From Nocardiopsis ansamitocini (GTDB lineage: Bacteria; Actinomycetota; Actinomycetes; Streptosporangiales; Streptosporangiaceae), in NCBI RefSeq assembly GCF_030268225.1, contig NZ_BSQG01000001.1, forward strand, positions 423,299 to 487,298: 64,000 nucleotides of DNA, read 5' to 3'. The notes under the pieces are model-generated. The model searched no databases, had not been told where the DNA came from, and saw nothing but the letters and a program-made list of their open reading frames with translations. Below are positions 7,277 through 16,749 of the stretch, one piece after another (position 1 is the stretch's first letter; the number at the start of each line of letters is the position of its first letter). The position numbers and the translations under genes are program-made.

Positions 7277-8347
7277 ATGAGCTTCTCCCACCTCTCCCCA
7301 CTCTCGTTCGTGCGCCCGGCGGTGGACGCCGAACTCGAAGCGTTCGTCGAGCGCCGCCGCGCTCTCGTCCTGGGGATCGGTGCGGAACTCCGACCGGTTC
7401 TGGACGCCCTGGATGCCATGATCACCGGCGGCAAACGGCTGCGCCCGGCGTTTTGCTACTGGGGTTGGCGCGGGGCCGGCGGCGGGGAGGAGCGCGGGAT
7501 CCACCAGGCCGCGGCATCCCTGGAACTGCTCCAGGCATGCGCGCTGATCCACGACGACGTCATCGACAACAGCGACACCCGCCGCGGCGCACCGGCGGCG
7601 CACCGGCGGCTGACCGAGTTGCACGCGACCTCCGGCTGGGATGGGGACTCCGCCTCCTTCGGCCAGGGCGCAGCGGTATTGCTGGGCGACCTGTGCCTGG
7701 CCTGGTGCGAGGACATGTACCAGTCCAGCGCGCTGCCGGCGGCGGCCCTGTCCGCCGGACGCGAGCCGTTCAACCTCATGCGCACCGAAGTGATGGCCGG
7801 CCAGTACCTGGACCTGTTGAACCAGGCGAAGGGCTCCGAAACCGTCGAGGACGCACTGCGGGTCATGCGGCACAAGACGGCCAAGTACACCATTGAGCGG
7901 CCGATGCACCTGGGCGCGGCCCTCGCCGGACGCGGGCCGGAGCTCGCACCGGTCTACACCGCCTACGCCCTGCCCCTGGGGATCGCCTTCCAACTCCGCG
8001 ACGACATCCTGGGGGTGTTCGGCGCACCGGAGGAGACCGGCAAACCCACCGGGGACGACCTGCGCGAGGGCAAGCGCACGGTCCTGGTGGCCGAGACCCT
8101 GCGCCTGACCTCCCGGACCGACGCCGCAGAGTTTCGCCGTCTCCTGGGCGACCCGAAACTGGGGACCGACGCAGTGGACTGGATGCGCTCGGTGATCACC
8201 ACCAGTGGTGCCCTCGACGCATGTGAGGAGCGGATCGTCGGCTATGTCGCCGAGGCCAACCGCGCCCTGGAGCACGAGGCCCTGTTCGCGAACGCGCGTC
8301 CGGCCCTGGCCGATCTGATCCTCGCCGCGACCGAGCGCAAGCACTGA
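7277..8347 (+). CDS. Polyprenyl (geranylgeranyl-type) diphosphate synthase
   Basis: This 356-residue trans-prenyltransferase condenses isopentenyl diphosphate with allylic diphosphates. It has the GGKRLRPAF motif, the first Asp-rich motif LIHDDVIDNSDTRRG near residues 93-107, and the second Asp-rich region FQLRDDILGVFG near residue 240, followed by KPTGDDLREGKRT. Chain length cannot be set securely; a role in C20 or longer precursors for quinones, carotenoids or lipid carriers is likely. No terpene cyclase lies beside it. The start fits a leaderless TAGCCT promoter. A strong palindrome follows the stop. Confidence 0.92.
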   Translation: MSFSHLSPLSFVRPAVDAELEAFVERRRALVLGIGAELRPVLDALDAMITGGKRLRPAFCYWGWRGAGGGEERGIHQAAASLELLQACALIHDDVIDNSDTRRGAPAAHRRLTELHATSGWDGDSASFGQGAAVLLGDLCLAWCEDMYQSSALPAAALSAGREPFNLMRTEVMAGQYLDLLNQAKGSETVEDALRVMRHKTAKYTIERPMHLGAALAGRGPELAPVYTAYALPLGIAFQLRDDILGVFGAPEETGKPTGDDLREGKRTVLVAETLRLTSRTDAAEFRRLLGDPKLGTDAVDWMRSVITTSGALDACEERIVGYVAEANRALEHEALFANARPALADLILAATERKH

Positions 8348-8362
8348 GGCGATCGGAACTGC

Positions 8363-8386
8363 CGGGCCGCTCCCGGGAGCGGCCCG
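8363..8386 (+). terminator. Hairpin after the polyprenyl synthase
   Basis: This is a perfect 24-bp palindrome (CGGGCCGCTCCC and its complement) 15 bases after the stop codon. There is no U-run, as is common for actinomycete terminators. Confidence 0.65.
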
Positions 8387-8545
8387 ACCTCGGCCACGGG
8401 ATGGCGGCAGCCCACAGCCGACCACACCATCTGCTCCTTTTGTCCGATACCGAATGGAACAATGAACACGCCCGGTCCGGGTACCGCCCCGCCCGGCCGG
8501 CGAAACGAGCCATCCCGGTAGAACGCCCCTGAGGAGTTCCCCCCG

Positions 8546-9778
8546 ATGACCACGGAAACACCCTCGTCGTCGCTTCGGACACCGGCGGGAAGGGGCGAAC
8601 GCGCACTCGCCCCCGATCTTGCCCGTGGCCTGATGCTGCTGTTGATCGCACTGGCGAACACCGCCTGGTACCTGTGGGCCTCGGACTCCGCGGCGACCTC
8701 GATCCACCCCACCGACGGATCGCCCGCGGACATGATCGTGCAGGGCGTTTTGATCACGGCCGTGGACATGCGGGTCTACCCGATGTTCGCCTTCCTGTTC
8801 GGTTACGGCATGGTGCAGCTCTCCACCCGCCGACGCGCCGCGACCAGCGAGCGTGCCGCTTTGGGACTGCTGCGGCGGCGCAACCTCTGGTTGCTGCTCT
8901 TCGGCCTGGTGCACGCCGCCCTGTTGTGGATGGGCGACATCCTCGGGGCCTACGGCCTGGTCGGACTACTCATGGGCCGGCTGTTCCTGCGCCGCACCGA
9001 CCGCACCCTGCTGGTGTGGTCCGGCGTGCTGACGGGCCTGCTGGGCCTGCTGGTGGGGTTCTCGGTGGTGGGCGCGGTGTTCGCCGCGCGCGGCGACTGG
9101 GACCCGGGCGCAAGCATGAACTTCCTGTCCATGGCCAGCGCGATGCTGGGCGAGCCCGACTACCTTGCCTCGGTCGTCCAACGGCTGATGTTCTGGCCCG
9201 TTCTCGTGCTGTTCCAGGGGGTGCTGTCGCTGGTCGTGCCCATCGCCCTGCTCCTGGGTTTCTGGGCTGCGCGCCGGCGTGTCCTGGAGGAGCCGGGTCG
9301 CCATCCGGGGTTGCTGCGGGCCACGGCCGTGCTGGGCATCGGGGTCGGTTGGGCGGGCGGGCTCCCGCACGCGCTGCACCACGTCGGTGTCGTCGAGGTC
9401 TCCGCCGCCTCCGCTTCGGTGTTCCAGACCAGCCAACTCGTCACCGGACTGTTCTGCGGGATCGGTTACGTCGCGTTCTTCGGGCTCCTGGCCCACCGGC
9501 TCAGCGAGCGTGCGGCCACCAGTGCACCGGTCGTGGCGCTCACAGCGGTCGGCAAGCGCTCCCTGTCGTGCTATCTGGCCCAGTCGGTGCTGTGCGCCCC
9601 ATTGCTAGCCGGTTGGGGTCTGGCCCTGGGCGGGCAACTGCACAGCGCCTCGATGGCTGCCTTCGCCATCGCTGTCTGGCTGATCACGGTCGCGCTGGCC
9701 TATCTCCAGGAGCTCCGTGGTCGACGCGGACCGGCCGAGACACTGCTGCGACGGCTCACCTACCGACGCGCCGCGTAA
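8546..9778 (+). CDS. DUF418 multi-pass membrane protein
   Basis: This 410-residue integral membrane protein of the DUF418 family has about eight or nine hydrophobic segments. Typical features are an N-terminal DLARGLMLLLIALANTAWYL, VDMRVYPMFAFLFGYG near residue 75, and a C-terminal VGKRSLSCYLAQSVL motif seen in these proteins. The family is related to acyltransferase-like membrane folds but has no established reaction. A GAGGAG ribosome site lies nine bases before the ATG. It appears monocistronic; an oxidoreductase gene follows 55 bases later. Confidence 0.85.
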   Translation: MTTETPSSSLRTPAGRGERALAPDLARGLMLLLIALANTAWYLWASDSAATSIHPTDGSPADMIVQGVLITAVDMRVYPMFAFLFGYGMVQLSTRRRAATSERAALGLLRRRNLWLLLFGLVHAALLWMGDILGAYGLVGLLMGRLFLRRTDRTLLVWSGVLTGLLGLLVGFSVVGAVFAARGDWDPGASMNFLSMASAMLGEPDYLASVVQRLMFWPVLVLFQGVLSLVVPIALLLGFWAARRRVLEEPGRHPGLLRATAVLGIGVGWAGGLPHALHHVGVVEVSAASASVFQTSQLVTGLFCGIGYVAFFGLLAHRLSERAATSAPVVALTAVGKRSLSCYLAQSVLCAPLLAGWGLALGGQLHSASMAAFAIAVWLITVALAYLQELRGRRGPAETLLRRLTYRRAA

Positions 9779-9833
9779 TTCCCCGGCGCGCCGGTGGTGC
9801 GCGTAACGGGTCATTCACCGAAGATAGGGAGCC

Positions 9834-10718
9834 ATGGGTGAGGACCAGGAAGCAACGCACACCATTGGCACTACCGGCGCGACGGGAGCGCTGGGCGGCA
9901 GAGTAGCCGCCCGGTTGGCGCGACGCGGGGTCGCGCAGCGGCTGATCGTGCGCGACATCAACCGCGCGCCGGAGCTGACCGGTTCCAGCGCGGCGATGGC
10001 GGTCTACGAGGACCGGGTCGCGTTCACACGCGCGGCCAAGGGGACCGACGTGCTGTTCCTCGTCTCGGCTCCCGAGGCCACCGACAGGGTCCGGCTGCAC
10101 ATCAACGCCGTGGACGCGGCGCTGGACGCCGGGGTCCGCCATGTCGTCTATCTGTCGTTCCTGGGGGCCGGGCCCGCTTCGACCTTCACCTTCGCCAGGG
10201 ATCACTTCTACACCGAGGCGCACATCCGCTCGACGGGCGTGCGGCACACCTTCCTGCGGCCGAGCCTGTACCTGGACCTGCTGCCGCGCTGGGCGGGTGA
10301 GGACGGCGTGGTCCGCGGACCCGCCGGACAGGGACGGGTCGCGTGGGTGTCGCGGGACGACATCGCCGACGTGGCCGCCACCGTCCTGGCCGATCCACAG
10401 ACGCACGAGGACCGGACCTACGACGTCACCGGCCCGGAGGCAGTGACGCTGTCGCAGACAGTGGACCGGCTCTCCGGGGTGACCGGGAAGCGGATCGGAT
10501 ACATACCCGAGACCTGGGAGGAGGCCCTGGCCTCGCGTGGCGGTCTGGGTGCACCGGACTGGGCCGTGGAGGGATGGGTCAGTTCCTACGCGGCGATCGC
10601 CGAGGGCGAACTGGACCGGGTGAGCGAGACGGTACTGGACCTGACCGGTCACCCCGCCCAGTCGATCGAGGGCTACCTGCGCAAGCATCCCAGCGCGCTC
10701 TCGCACGTGTACAAATGA
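9834..10718 (+). CDS. NmrA-like NAD(P)-binding oxidoreductase
   Basis: This 294-residue protein is an atypical short-chain dehydrogenase of the NmrA/HSCARG type. A Rossmann-fold glycine motif near the N-terminus reads [29 protein letters not shown], then [11 protein letters not shown] and RPSLYLDLL, follow the family pattern. Such proteins are often NADPH sensors or quinone reductases and lack a Tyr-Lys catalytic pair, so a specific reaction cannot be named. AGGGAG sits two bases before the ATG, an unusually short spacing. It is convergent with thiE. Confidence 0.85.
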   Translation: MGEDQEATHTIGTTGATGALGGRVAARLARRGVAQRLIVRDINRAPELTGSSAAMAVYEDRVAFTRAAKGTDVLFLVSAPEATDRVRLHINAVDAALDAGVRHVVYLSFLGAGPASTFTFARDHFYTEAHIRSTGVRHTFLRPSLYLDLLPRWAGEDGVVRGPAGQGRVAWVSRDDIADVAATVLADPQTHEDRTYDVTGPEAVTLSQTVDRLSGVTGKRIGYIPETWEEALASRGGLGAPDWAVEGWVSSYAAIAEGELDRVSETVLDLTGHPAQSIEGYLRKHPSALSHVYK

Positions 10719-10754
10719 GCACCGTGGCCACCGGGACCCGGTAACCGGGTGTCG

Positions 10755-11408
10755 TCAGCGGCAGGCCCGGTCGAGCCCCCGCTTGAACTGGGCGGCCGCT
10801 GCCCTCGGGTCGGCGGCATCGGTGATCGCGCGCACCACGACGACCCTGCGGGCGCCGGTGGCCAGGACCTCGGGCAGGTTGTCGAGGTCGATACCGCCGA
10901 TGGCGAACCAGGGCCGACTTGGAGAACTGTCGGCGACCGCGCGGATGACCGGGAGCCCGGCCGCTGCCCGACCCGGCTTGGTGGGAGTGGCCCAGGCCGG
11001 CCCCACACAGAAGTAGTCCACCCCGTCTTGTGCGTCGGCTGCCGCGGCCAGTGCGACGCTGCTGCTGGACCGACCGATGAGGGGCCCGTCGCCGATGATC
11101 TCGCGGGCGTCGGGAACCGGGAGGTCGTCCTGGCCCAGGTGCAGGATGTCGGCGTGGACGGCGCGGGCGATGTCGGCGCGGTCGTTGACCGAAAGCAGGG
11201 CGCCGTGGCGGTCGCAGGCGTCGCGCATGATCTCCAGCGCCGCCAGTTCCTGGCGCGCCTCCAGGCTCTTGTCGCGCAGTTGGACCGCGTCGACTCCCCC
11301 GGCCAGTGCCTCGTCGAGGAACGCGGCGAGGTCGCCGCGTTCGCGTCGGGCATCGGTGCACAGGTAGAGACGGGCCGCATCCAGGCGTTCTCGCAAACTC
11401 GCAGTCAC
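10755..11408 (-). CDS. thiE: Thiamine-phosphate synthase
   Basis: ThiE joins HMP-diphosphate and thiazole phosphate to make thiamine phosphate. The TIM-barrel protein of 217 residues has AVQLRDKSL near the N-terminus, [24 protein letters not shown], and the phosphate-binding [12 protein letters not shown] and [10 protein letters not shown] loops. I start it at the GTG at 11408, because TAGGGT (11421-11416) ends seven bases upstream; the frame is open from a GTG at 11417. It is separated from thiOSG by the Rv2175c-like gene and has no riboswitch of its own. Confidence 0.94.
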   Translation of the reverse strand: MTASLRERLDAARLYLCTDARRERGDLAAFLDEALAGGVDAVQLRDKSLEARQELAALEIMRDACDRHGALLSVNDRADIARAVHADILHLGQDDLPVPDAREIIGDGPLIGRSSSSVALAAAADAQDGVDYFCVGPAWATPTKPGRAAAGLPVIRAVADSSPSRPWFAIGGIDLDNLPEVLATGARRVVVVRAITDAADPRAAAAQFKRGLDRACR

Positions 11409-11415
11409 GCGTTTC

Positions 11416-11421
11416 ACCCTA
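11416..11421 (-). promoter_or_regulatory. -10 box for leaderless thiE mRNA
   Basis: On the minus strand TAGGGT is followed by seven bases and the GTG at 11408. The box overlaps an alternative in-frame GTG at 11417, which argues against that longer start. Confidence 0.55.
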
Positions 11422-11456
11422 GCCCCGACCCGGTGCCCTGCCGCGGGCCGGGCGGA

Positions 11457-11816
11457 CTACAGCAGCAGTGCCTGTGCGCGGCGTCGGACCTCGGTGCCGC
11501 GGTTGGCCTGGAGCGCCTCGATGGGAGATCCGGGAAGGCTCTCGTCTGAGGTGAAGATCCAGCGCAACGCCTCTTCGTCGCTGAACCCGCAGTCCGAGAG
11601 AACCGTGATGGTGCCCTGCAGGCCCTTGAGGGTGTCGCCGTCGACGATGAAGGCGGCCGGGATCGAGGGCACCCCGCTGCGGGTGGCTCCCAGGAGCCGG
11701 TACTCCCTGATCAGCTGCTTGATGCGGTTGGGGCTGACGTTGAGCGCCTTGGCCGCTTCTTTGATGGTGAGCCACTCGCCGACGAGGGCGTCGGTGTCGC
11801 GATCGATCTGTATCAC
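11457..11816 (-). CDS. Rv2175c-family DNA-binding protein
   Basis: This 119-residue protein resembles mycobacterial Rv2175c, a helix-turn-helix DNA-binding protein that is a target of Ser/Thr kinase PknL. The N-terminal part contains the HTH (WLTIKEAAKALNVSPNRIKQ), and the C-terminal half has the conserved DGDTLKGLQGTITVL and ANRGTEVRRRAQALLL segments. I choose GTG at 11816 because alignment with the family begins there; the frame continues to 11843. A PASTA Ser/Thr kinase lies about 2.6 kb away, which fits the idea of phosphorylation control but is only context. Confidence 0.85.
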   Translation of the reverse strand: MIQIDRDTDALVGEWLTIKEAAKALNVSPNRIKQLIREYRLLGATRSGVPSIPAAFIVDGDTLKGLQGTITVLSDCGFSDEEALRWIFTSDESLPGSPIEALQANRGTEVRRRAQALLL

Positions 11817-11920
11817 CCTCCCAATCTCCCACACAACGACCACGGTCGCGGGCCCTGTCCCCGGTTATCGCTTTGGGCGTAGTGGGCCGGGCCCCTTCGG
11901 CGGGGAACCGGGCAAGCACC

Positions 11921-11926
11921 TAGAAT
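11921..11926 (+). promoter_or_regulatory. -10 box of the thi transcript
   Basis: TAGAAT lies about 20 bases before the TPP riboswitch core. It predicts an mRNA start near 11933. Confidence 0.5.
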
Positions 11927-11944
11927 CGTGGTGAACGTACACAG

Positions 11945-12037
11945 ATCCCCGCGGGAGCCGGGTGTGATCCGGCTGAGAGGGAGGCTGCAAGCCTCCGACC
12001 GCACGAACCTGATCCGGGTCATGCCGGCGAAGGGAGT
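11945..12037 (+). promoter_or_regulatory. TPP riboswitch (THI element)
   Basis: The sequence carries the diagnostic TPP aptamer segments in order: GCGGGAGCC, GGCTGAGAGG, GAACCTGATCCGG and GTCATGCCGGCGAAGGGA. The last segment merges into the ribosome site of thiO eight bases before its ATG. Control of translation initiation is therefore more likely than termination. The downstream thiO-thiS-thiG genes make the ligand assignment secure. Confidence 0.97.
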
Positions 12038-12045
12038 GGAGCGTC

Positions 12046-13221
12046 ATGGACCATGAGTCGTCCCCTCGACGGACCTCCCTCACGGCCCCGGACGTGGTTG
12101 TCGCGGGAGCCGGACTCATCGGGCTGGTCACCGCGTGGCGGGCCGCCCGGCTGGGCCTGAGGGTCGGCGTCGTCTCGCCCGAGGAACCCGGAACCGCGTC
12201 GGGTGTGGCCGCGGGGATGCTCGCCCCGGCCACCGAGGCGACGTTCGGGGAAGAACCGCTGATGCGCTTCGGGATCACGTCCCGCGACCGCTACCCGAGT
12301 TTCCTCAACGAACTGGCCGAGGACACCGACGTCTCCCCCGGGTACCGGACCAAGGGCACGCTCCAGGTCGCCTTCGATACCGACGACATGGCCGTCCTCA
12401 CCGAGTTGCGCGACCTCCGGGATCGGCTGGGGCTGCGGACCGAACGCTTGACCTCGCGTGAGTGCCGCCGGCTGGAACCGGCGCTGGCGCCCTCGGTCCG
12501 CGGCGGGATCCTCGCTCCCGACGACCACTCCGTGGATCCGCGCAGACTGACCGCGGCGCTGCGCTCCGCCTGCCTGCGACACGGTGTCGCCTTCATCCCC
12601 GAACGGGTCGCCGAGGTGGTCCTGGCCGACGGCACGGTCCGAGGAGTGCGCCTGACCGACGGCACGACCGTGCCGGCCGGCCAGGTCGTCCTCGCGGCAG
12701 GCACCTGGACTTCGCAGATCGGAGGGCTTCCCACGGGGACCGTCCCGGTACTGCGGCCGGTCAAGGGCCAACTGTTGCGCCTGCGCACCCCCACCGGAGA
12801 GGATCCCATCGTCAGCCGAACCGTTCGGGGCCTGGTCAGGGGCTCCCCCGTCTACCTGGTTCCGCGCGACGACGGGGAAGTGATCGTGGGCGCGACCCAG
12901 GAGGAGATGGGACATGACACCCGTCTCACGGTGGGCGGGGTCTGGGAGGTCCTGCGTGATGCCCGGGAGCTGGTGCCGGGGGTCGCCGAGCTGGAGATCG
13001 CCGAGACCTGCGTGGGCCTTCGGCCCGGTTCTCCCGACAACGAGCCCCTGCTGGGCCCGACCGGAGTTGCGGGCCTGCACCTGGCGGTCGGTCATTTCCG
13101 GCACGGCGTACTGTTCACCCCGGCCACCGGGGACGTCATGGCTCAGGCCCTGACCACCGGCAGCCTGCCGGAGTACGCCCGCCGTTTCGACGCCGCCCGG
13201 CACTTCGGCGCCACGGCCTGA
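12046..13221 (+). CDS. thiO: Glycine oxidase ThiO
   Basis: ThiO is an FAD enzyme that oxidises glycine to iminoglycine, the precursor of the thiazole ring. The 391-residue protein has the N-terminal dinucleotide-binding motif VAGAGLIGLVTAWRAA, a central SGVAAGMLAPATE, the VLAAGTW segment and a C-terminal GLRPGSPDNEPLLGP that is typical of DAO-family enzymes. The ATG is preceded by GGGAGTGGAG from the riboswitch. thiS follows after 91 bases that hold a perfect 38-bp palindrome. Confidence 0.95.
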   Translation: MDHESSPRRTSLTAPDVVVAGAGLIGLVTAWRAARLGLRVGVVSPEEPGTASGVAAGMLAPATEATFGEEPLMRFGITSRDRYPSFLNELAEDTDVSPGYRTKGTLQVAFDTDDMAVLTELRDLRDRLGLRTERLTSRECRRLEPALAPSVRGGILAPDDHSVDPRRLTAALRSACLRHGVAFIPERVAEVVLADGTVRGVRLTDGTTVPAGQVVLAAGTWTSQIGGLPTGTVPVLRPVKGQLLRLRTPTGEDPIVSRTVRGLVRGSPVYLVPRDDGEVIVGATQEEMGHDTRLTVGGVWEVLRDARELVPGVAELEIAETCVGLRPGSPDNEPLLGPTGVAGLHLAVGHFRHGVLFTPATGDVMAQALTTGSLPEYARRFDAARHFGATA

Positions 13222-13261
13222 CCGGCAAGAGGCCGCCTGTCCTGTCATCGCAGCAGTAGTT

Positions 13262-13299
13262 CGGGGATCGGGCGCCGTGCGCACGGCGCCCGATCCCCG
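13262..13299 (+). promoter_or_regulatory. Perfect 38-bp palindrome between thiO and thiS
   Basis: Bases 13262-13299 equal their own reverse complement (left arm CGGGGATCGGGCGCCGTGC). In mRNA this makes a very stable hairpin ending two bases before the GGAAAGG ribosome site of thiS. It could be a partial terminator, an RNase stop that changes the thiO:thiSG ratio, or an obstacle to thiS initiation. Confidence 0.8.
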
Positions 13300-13312
13300 C
13301 GGAAAGGTTCGA

Positions 13313-14301
<989 letters not shown>

Positions 14302-14311
14302 CGCGGTGCCA

Positions 14312-14339
14312 CACGCCGGGCGACACACCGCCCGGCGTG
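14312..14339 (+). terminator. Terminator of the thiOSG operon
   Basis: An 11-bp stem (CACGCCGGGCG / CGCCCGGCGTG) around ACACAC lies 11 bases after the thiG stop. Confidence 0.7.
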
Positions 14340-14436
14340 GTGCGAAGACGCGTCCGCACCTGCGACGGAAGCACTCATTACCCGTTTTCCACGGACAAGA
14401 AACAGTCTCAGCCGCACTCCGTGCCGCATTCGCCCG

Positions 14437-14442
14437 TAAACT
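14437..14442 (+). promoter_or_regulatory. -10 box for leaderless kinase mRNA
   Basis: TAAACT is followed by seven bases and the GTG at 14450. No ribosome site is present. Confidence 0.55.
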
Positions 14443-14449
14443 GCCCTTC

Positions 14450-16417
14450 GTGGACATGACGACTGCGGACGCGCTTGTTGGAACGACCCTTGATGGCCGC
14501 TACCTCATCCAGTCACGGGTCGCCGGGGGCGGAATGGCCACGGTCTACGCCGCGCACGATGAGCGACTGGACCGTCACGTCGCGCTAAAGGTGATGCATC
14601 CGACCCTGGCGCGCGATCCCCAATTCGTGCAGCGCTTCATCAACGAGGCGCACTCCGTCGCCAAGCTCTCGCACCCCAACGTCGTCCAGGTCTACGACCA
14701 GGGCACCGACCAGGGGCACGTTTACCTGGCGATGGAGTACGTTCCCGGACGTACGCTGCGCGAGCTGCTCAAGGCACGCGGTCGCCTGAGCCCCCGTGAG
14801 GCACTTCAGGTAATGGTCCCGGTACTCGCCGCGCTGGGCGCGGCCCACCAAGTAGGCATGGTGCACCGGGACATCAAGCCCGAGAACGTCCTCCTGACCG
14901 AGGACGGCAGGGTCAAGGTCGTGGACTTCGGTCTGGCCAGGGTCGTGGAGGCGACCCAACAGGGGCTGACCAAGACCGGGGCTCTGATGGGTACCGCCGC
15001 CTACCTCTCACCCGAGCAGATCTCGCACAACACCGCCGACTCCCGTACCGATGTCTACGCATGCGGGATCATGCTGTACGAGCTGCTGACCGGCGCGCAG
15101 CCGCACACCGGCGAGAACCCCATTTCGGTTGCCTACCAGCACGTGAACGAGGACGTCCCCCGACCGTCGCGAGTGGTGGAGGGCATCTCGCCGAGCGTTG
15201 ACGCCTTGGTGGTTCGCGCCACCGAGCGCGATCCCCGCTATCGGCTCACCGACGCCGGCCAGTTCCTGGCGGCCGTGTTCGAGGTGGAACGCTCCCTGGG
15301 ACAGACCGGCGCGAACGTGACCTTCGCCCCCGTCATGGCCGGCGCCGTCAACGAGGTCGCCTCCGGCCCCGCCGAGCCCGAGAACCAGACTCTCGTCGTC
15401 GATCTGAAACCGGGTGACCTTCCCCCGGTCGAGTACGACGACGATGACTACGACGACCATCGGCCGCCGCGACCCAGCATGCGCTACCCGCTGATGTTGA
15501 TCGGGGCGCTGCTCCTGGTGGCCGGCTTGGGCTTCGGCTGGTGGATGCTCGCAGGGCGCTACGAGGTCGTTCCCGAACTCGTAGGGCTGGACCGCGACAC
15601 CGCCCGGCAGGAACTCACCCCCTTGGGCCTGAAGATCACCGTCTCCGACGACACCGTCTACAGCGACGAGGCGCCGGCCGGCACCATCGCGGCGACGAAC
15701 CCGAAAAACGGCGACAACATCCTGCCCGGGGAGATCATCACCGTCACCCTCTCCGACGGACCCCAGTTCGTCGAAGTCCCCGATATCTCCGGAAAGCCGA
15801 TCAACGAGGCCCTGCAACTGCTGGAGGACGCCGGGCTGACCGACATCGAACAGCAGGAGGCTTCCTCCTTCGACGCCGAGCCCGGCACGGTGCTCTCCTC
15901 CGACCCCTCCCCGGGTGAGAAGGCCGATCGCGAGGGCAGCGTAGTGCTGTCGGTGAGCACCGGGTTCGCGGTGCCCGAGGTGGTGGGGAGCAACGTCAAC
16001 GACGCGCGATCCCTGCTGGAGGAGAAGGACCTCAAGGTCGAGATCACCGAAGAGCACAACGACGACGTGCCCAAGGACCAGGTCATGGAGCAGTCGCCCG
16101 GCGACGGTGAGAAGGTCGGCGCCGGAGACACGGTGACGCTCAAGGTCTCCTTGGGGCCGGAGATGGTGGAAATTCCCGACATTCGCGGTTGGAAGGTCGA
16201 CGACGCACGCAAGAAGCTGGAGGAACTCGGCTTCACGGTGAAGGTGCACCGTTTCGTCGGCGACTTCGTCGGCGACTACAACCCCAAGAACGAGGCCGAC
16301 AAGGGCTCGGAGGTCGAGATCTGGGTGTCGCCGTTCCCCAACGGCGACGGGGACAACGACAACAGGCCGGGCGGCGGTCGCGGCGGGGGCAGGAACAACA
16401 ACAACGACGACGACTGA
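14450..16417 (+). CDS. PASTA-domain Ser/Thr protein kinase (PknB-like)
   Basis: This membrane receptor kinase probably senses cell-wall muropeptides. The 655-residue protein has an N-terminal kinase domain: glycine loop VAGGGMATVY, ATP lysine in VALKVMHP, catalytic VHRDIKPEN, magnesium-binding VDFGLAR and APE-like LSPEQ. A very acidic juxtamembrane stretch (VEYDDDDYDDH) precedes one membrane helix (MRYPLMLIGALLLVAGLGF). Four extracellular PASTA repeats follow, then a Gly/Asn/Asp-rich tail. The start GTG fits a TAAACT leaderless promoter; an open extension to 14306 crosses the thi terminator. It is monocistronic and ends in a hairpin. Confidence 0.93.
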   Translation: MDMTTADALVGTTLDGRYLIQSRVAGGGMATVYAAHDERLDRHVALKVMHPTLARDPQFVQRFINEAHSVAKLSHPNVVQVYDQGTDQGHVYLAMEYVPGRTLRELLKARGRLSPREALQVMVPVLAALGAAHQVGMVHRDIKPENVLLTEDGRVKVVDFGLARVVEATQQGLTKTGALMGTAAYLSPEQISHNTADSRTDVYACGIMLYELLTGAQPHTGENPISVAYQHVNEDVPRPSRVVEGISPSVDALVVRATERDPRYRLTDAGQFLAAVFEVERSLGQTGANVTFAPVMAGAVNEVASGPAEPENQTLVVDLKPGDLPPVEYDDDDYDDHRPPRPSMRYPLMLIGALLLVAGLGFGWWMLAGRYEVVPELVGLDRDTARQELTPLGLKITVSDDTVYSDEAPAGTIAATNPKNGDNILPGEIITVTLSDGPQFVEVPDISGKPINEALQLLEDAGLTDIEQQEASSFDAEPGTVLSSDPSPGEKADREGSVVLSVSTGFAVPEVVGSNVNDARSLLEEKDLKVEITEEHNDDVPKDQVMEQSPGDGEKVGAGDTVTLKVSLGPEMVEIPDIRGWKVDDARKKLEELGFTVKVHRFVGDFVGDYNPKNEADKGSEVEIWVSPFPNGDGDNDNRPGGGRGGGRNNNNDDD

Positions 16418-16445
16418 TCCGGGAACCCGCCCGAACGAGGGCTGC

Positions 16446-16480
16446 CGTCCGGCCGCGCCTCCCATCGCGGCGGCCGGACG
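16446..16480 (+). terminator. Terminator after the PASTA kinase
   Basis: An 11-bp stem (CGTCCGGCCGC / GCGGCCGGACG) with a 13-base loop lies 28 bases after the stop. The remaining sequence to 16749 (a 332-bp gap in total) shows nothing else that I can identify. Confidence 0.6.
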
Positions 16481-16749
16481 ACCTCTCCCCGCGCCGTTCC
16501 CCTCCTGCCCACCGCCGGAATGGTCGATGGCGACCCAACGGCGCCGGGTCCTCCCCCTCGGTAAATCGCAACGAAGCGGTCGGGGCAGGCTGCGCTGACC
16601 GATCCGTTGCTCTTTGAGATCACCCTAGGCTGCACCAGGCCGGTCATACCTGCTTCCCCTGCCCCGATCGGCAGGCGGTGCCAAGCCGTCGGCACACGGA
16701 CCCGCATAGCCGATGAGTGGTTCGTTCTCGACGACGAGCGGCAGGCGCA

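Noticed and set aside
7139-8914. 591-residue minus frame over the polyprenyl synthase
   Set aside because: It is a shadow of the well-supported plus-strand gene with its Asp-rich motifs and has no family features.
10736-10750. ACCCGG/CCGGGT hairpin between the oxidoreductase and thiE genes as a terminator
   Set aside because: Only six base pairs, so it is too weak to call.
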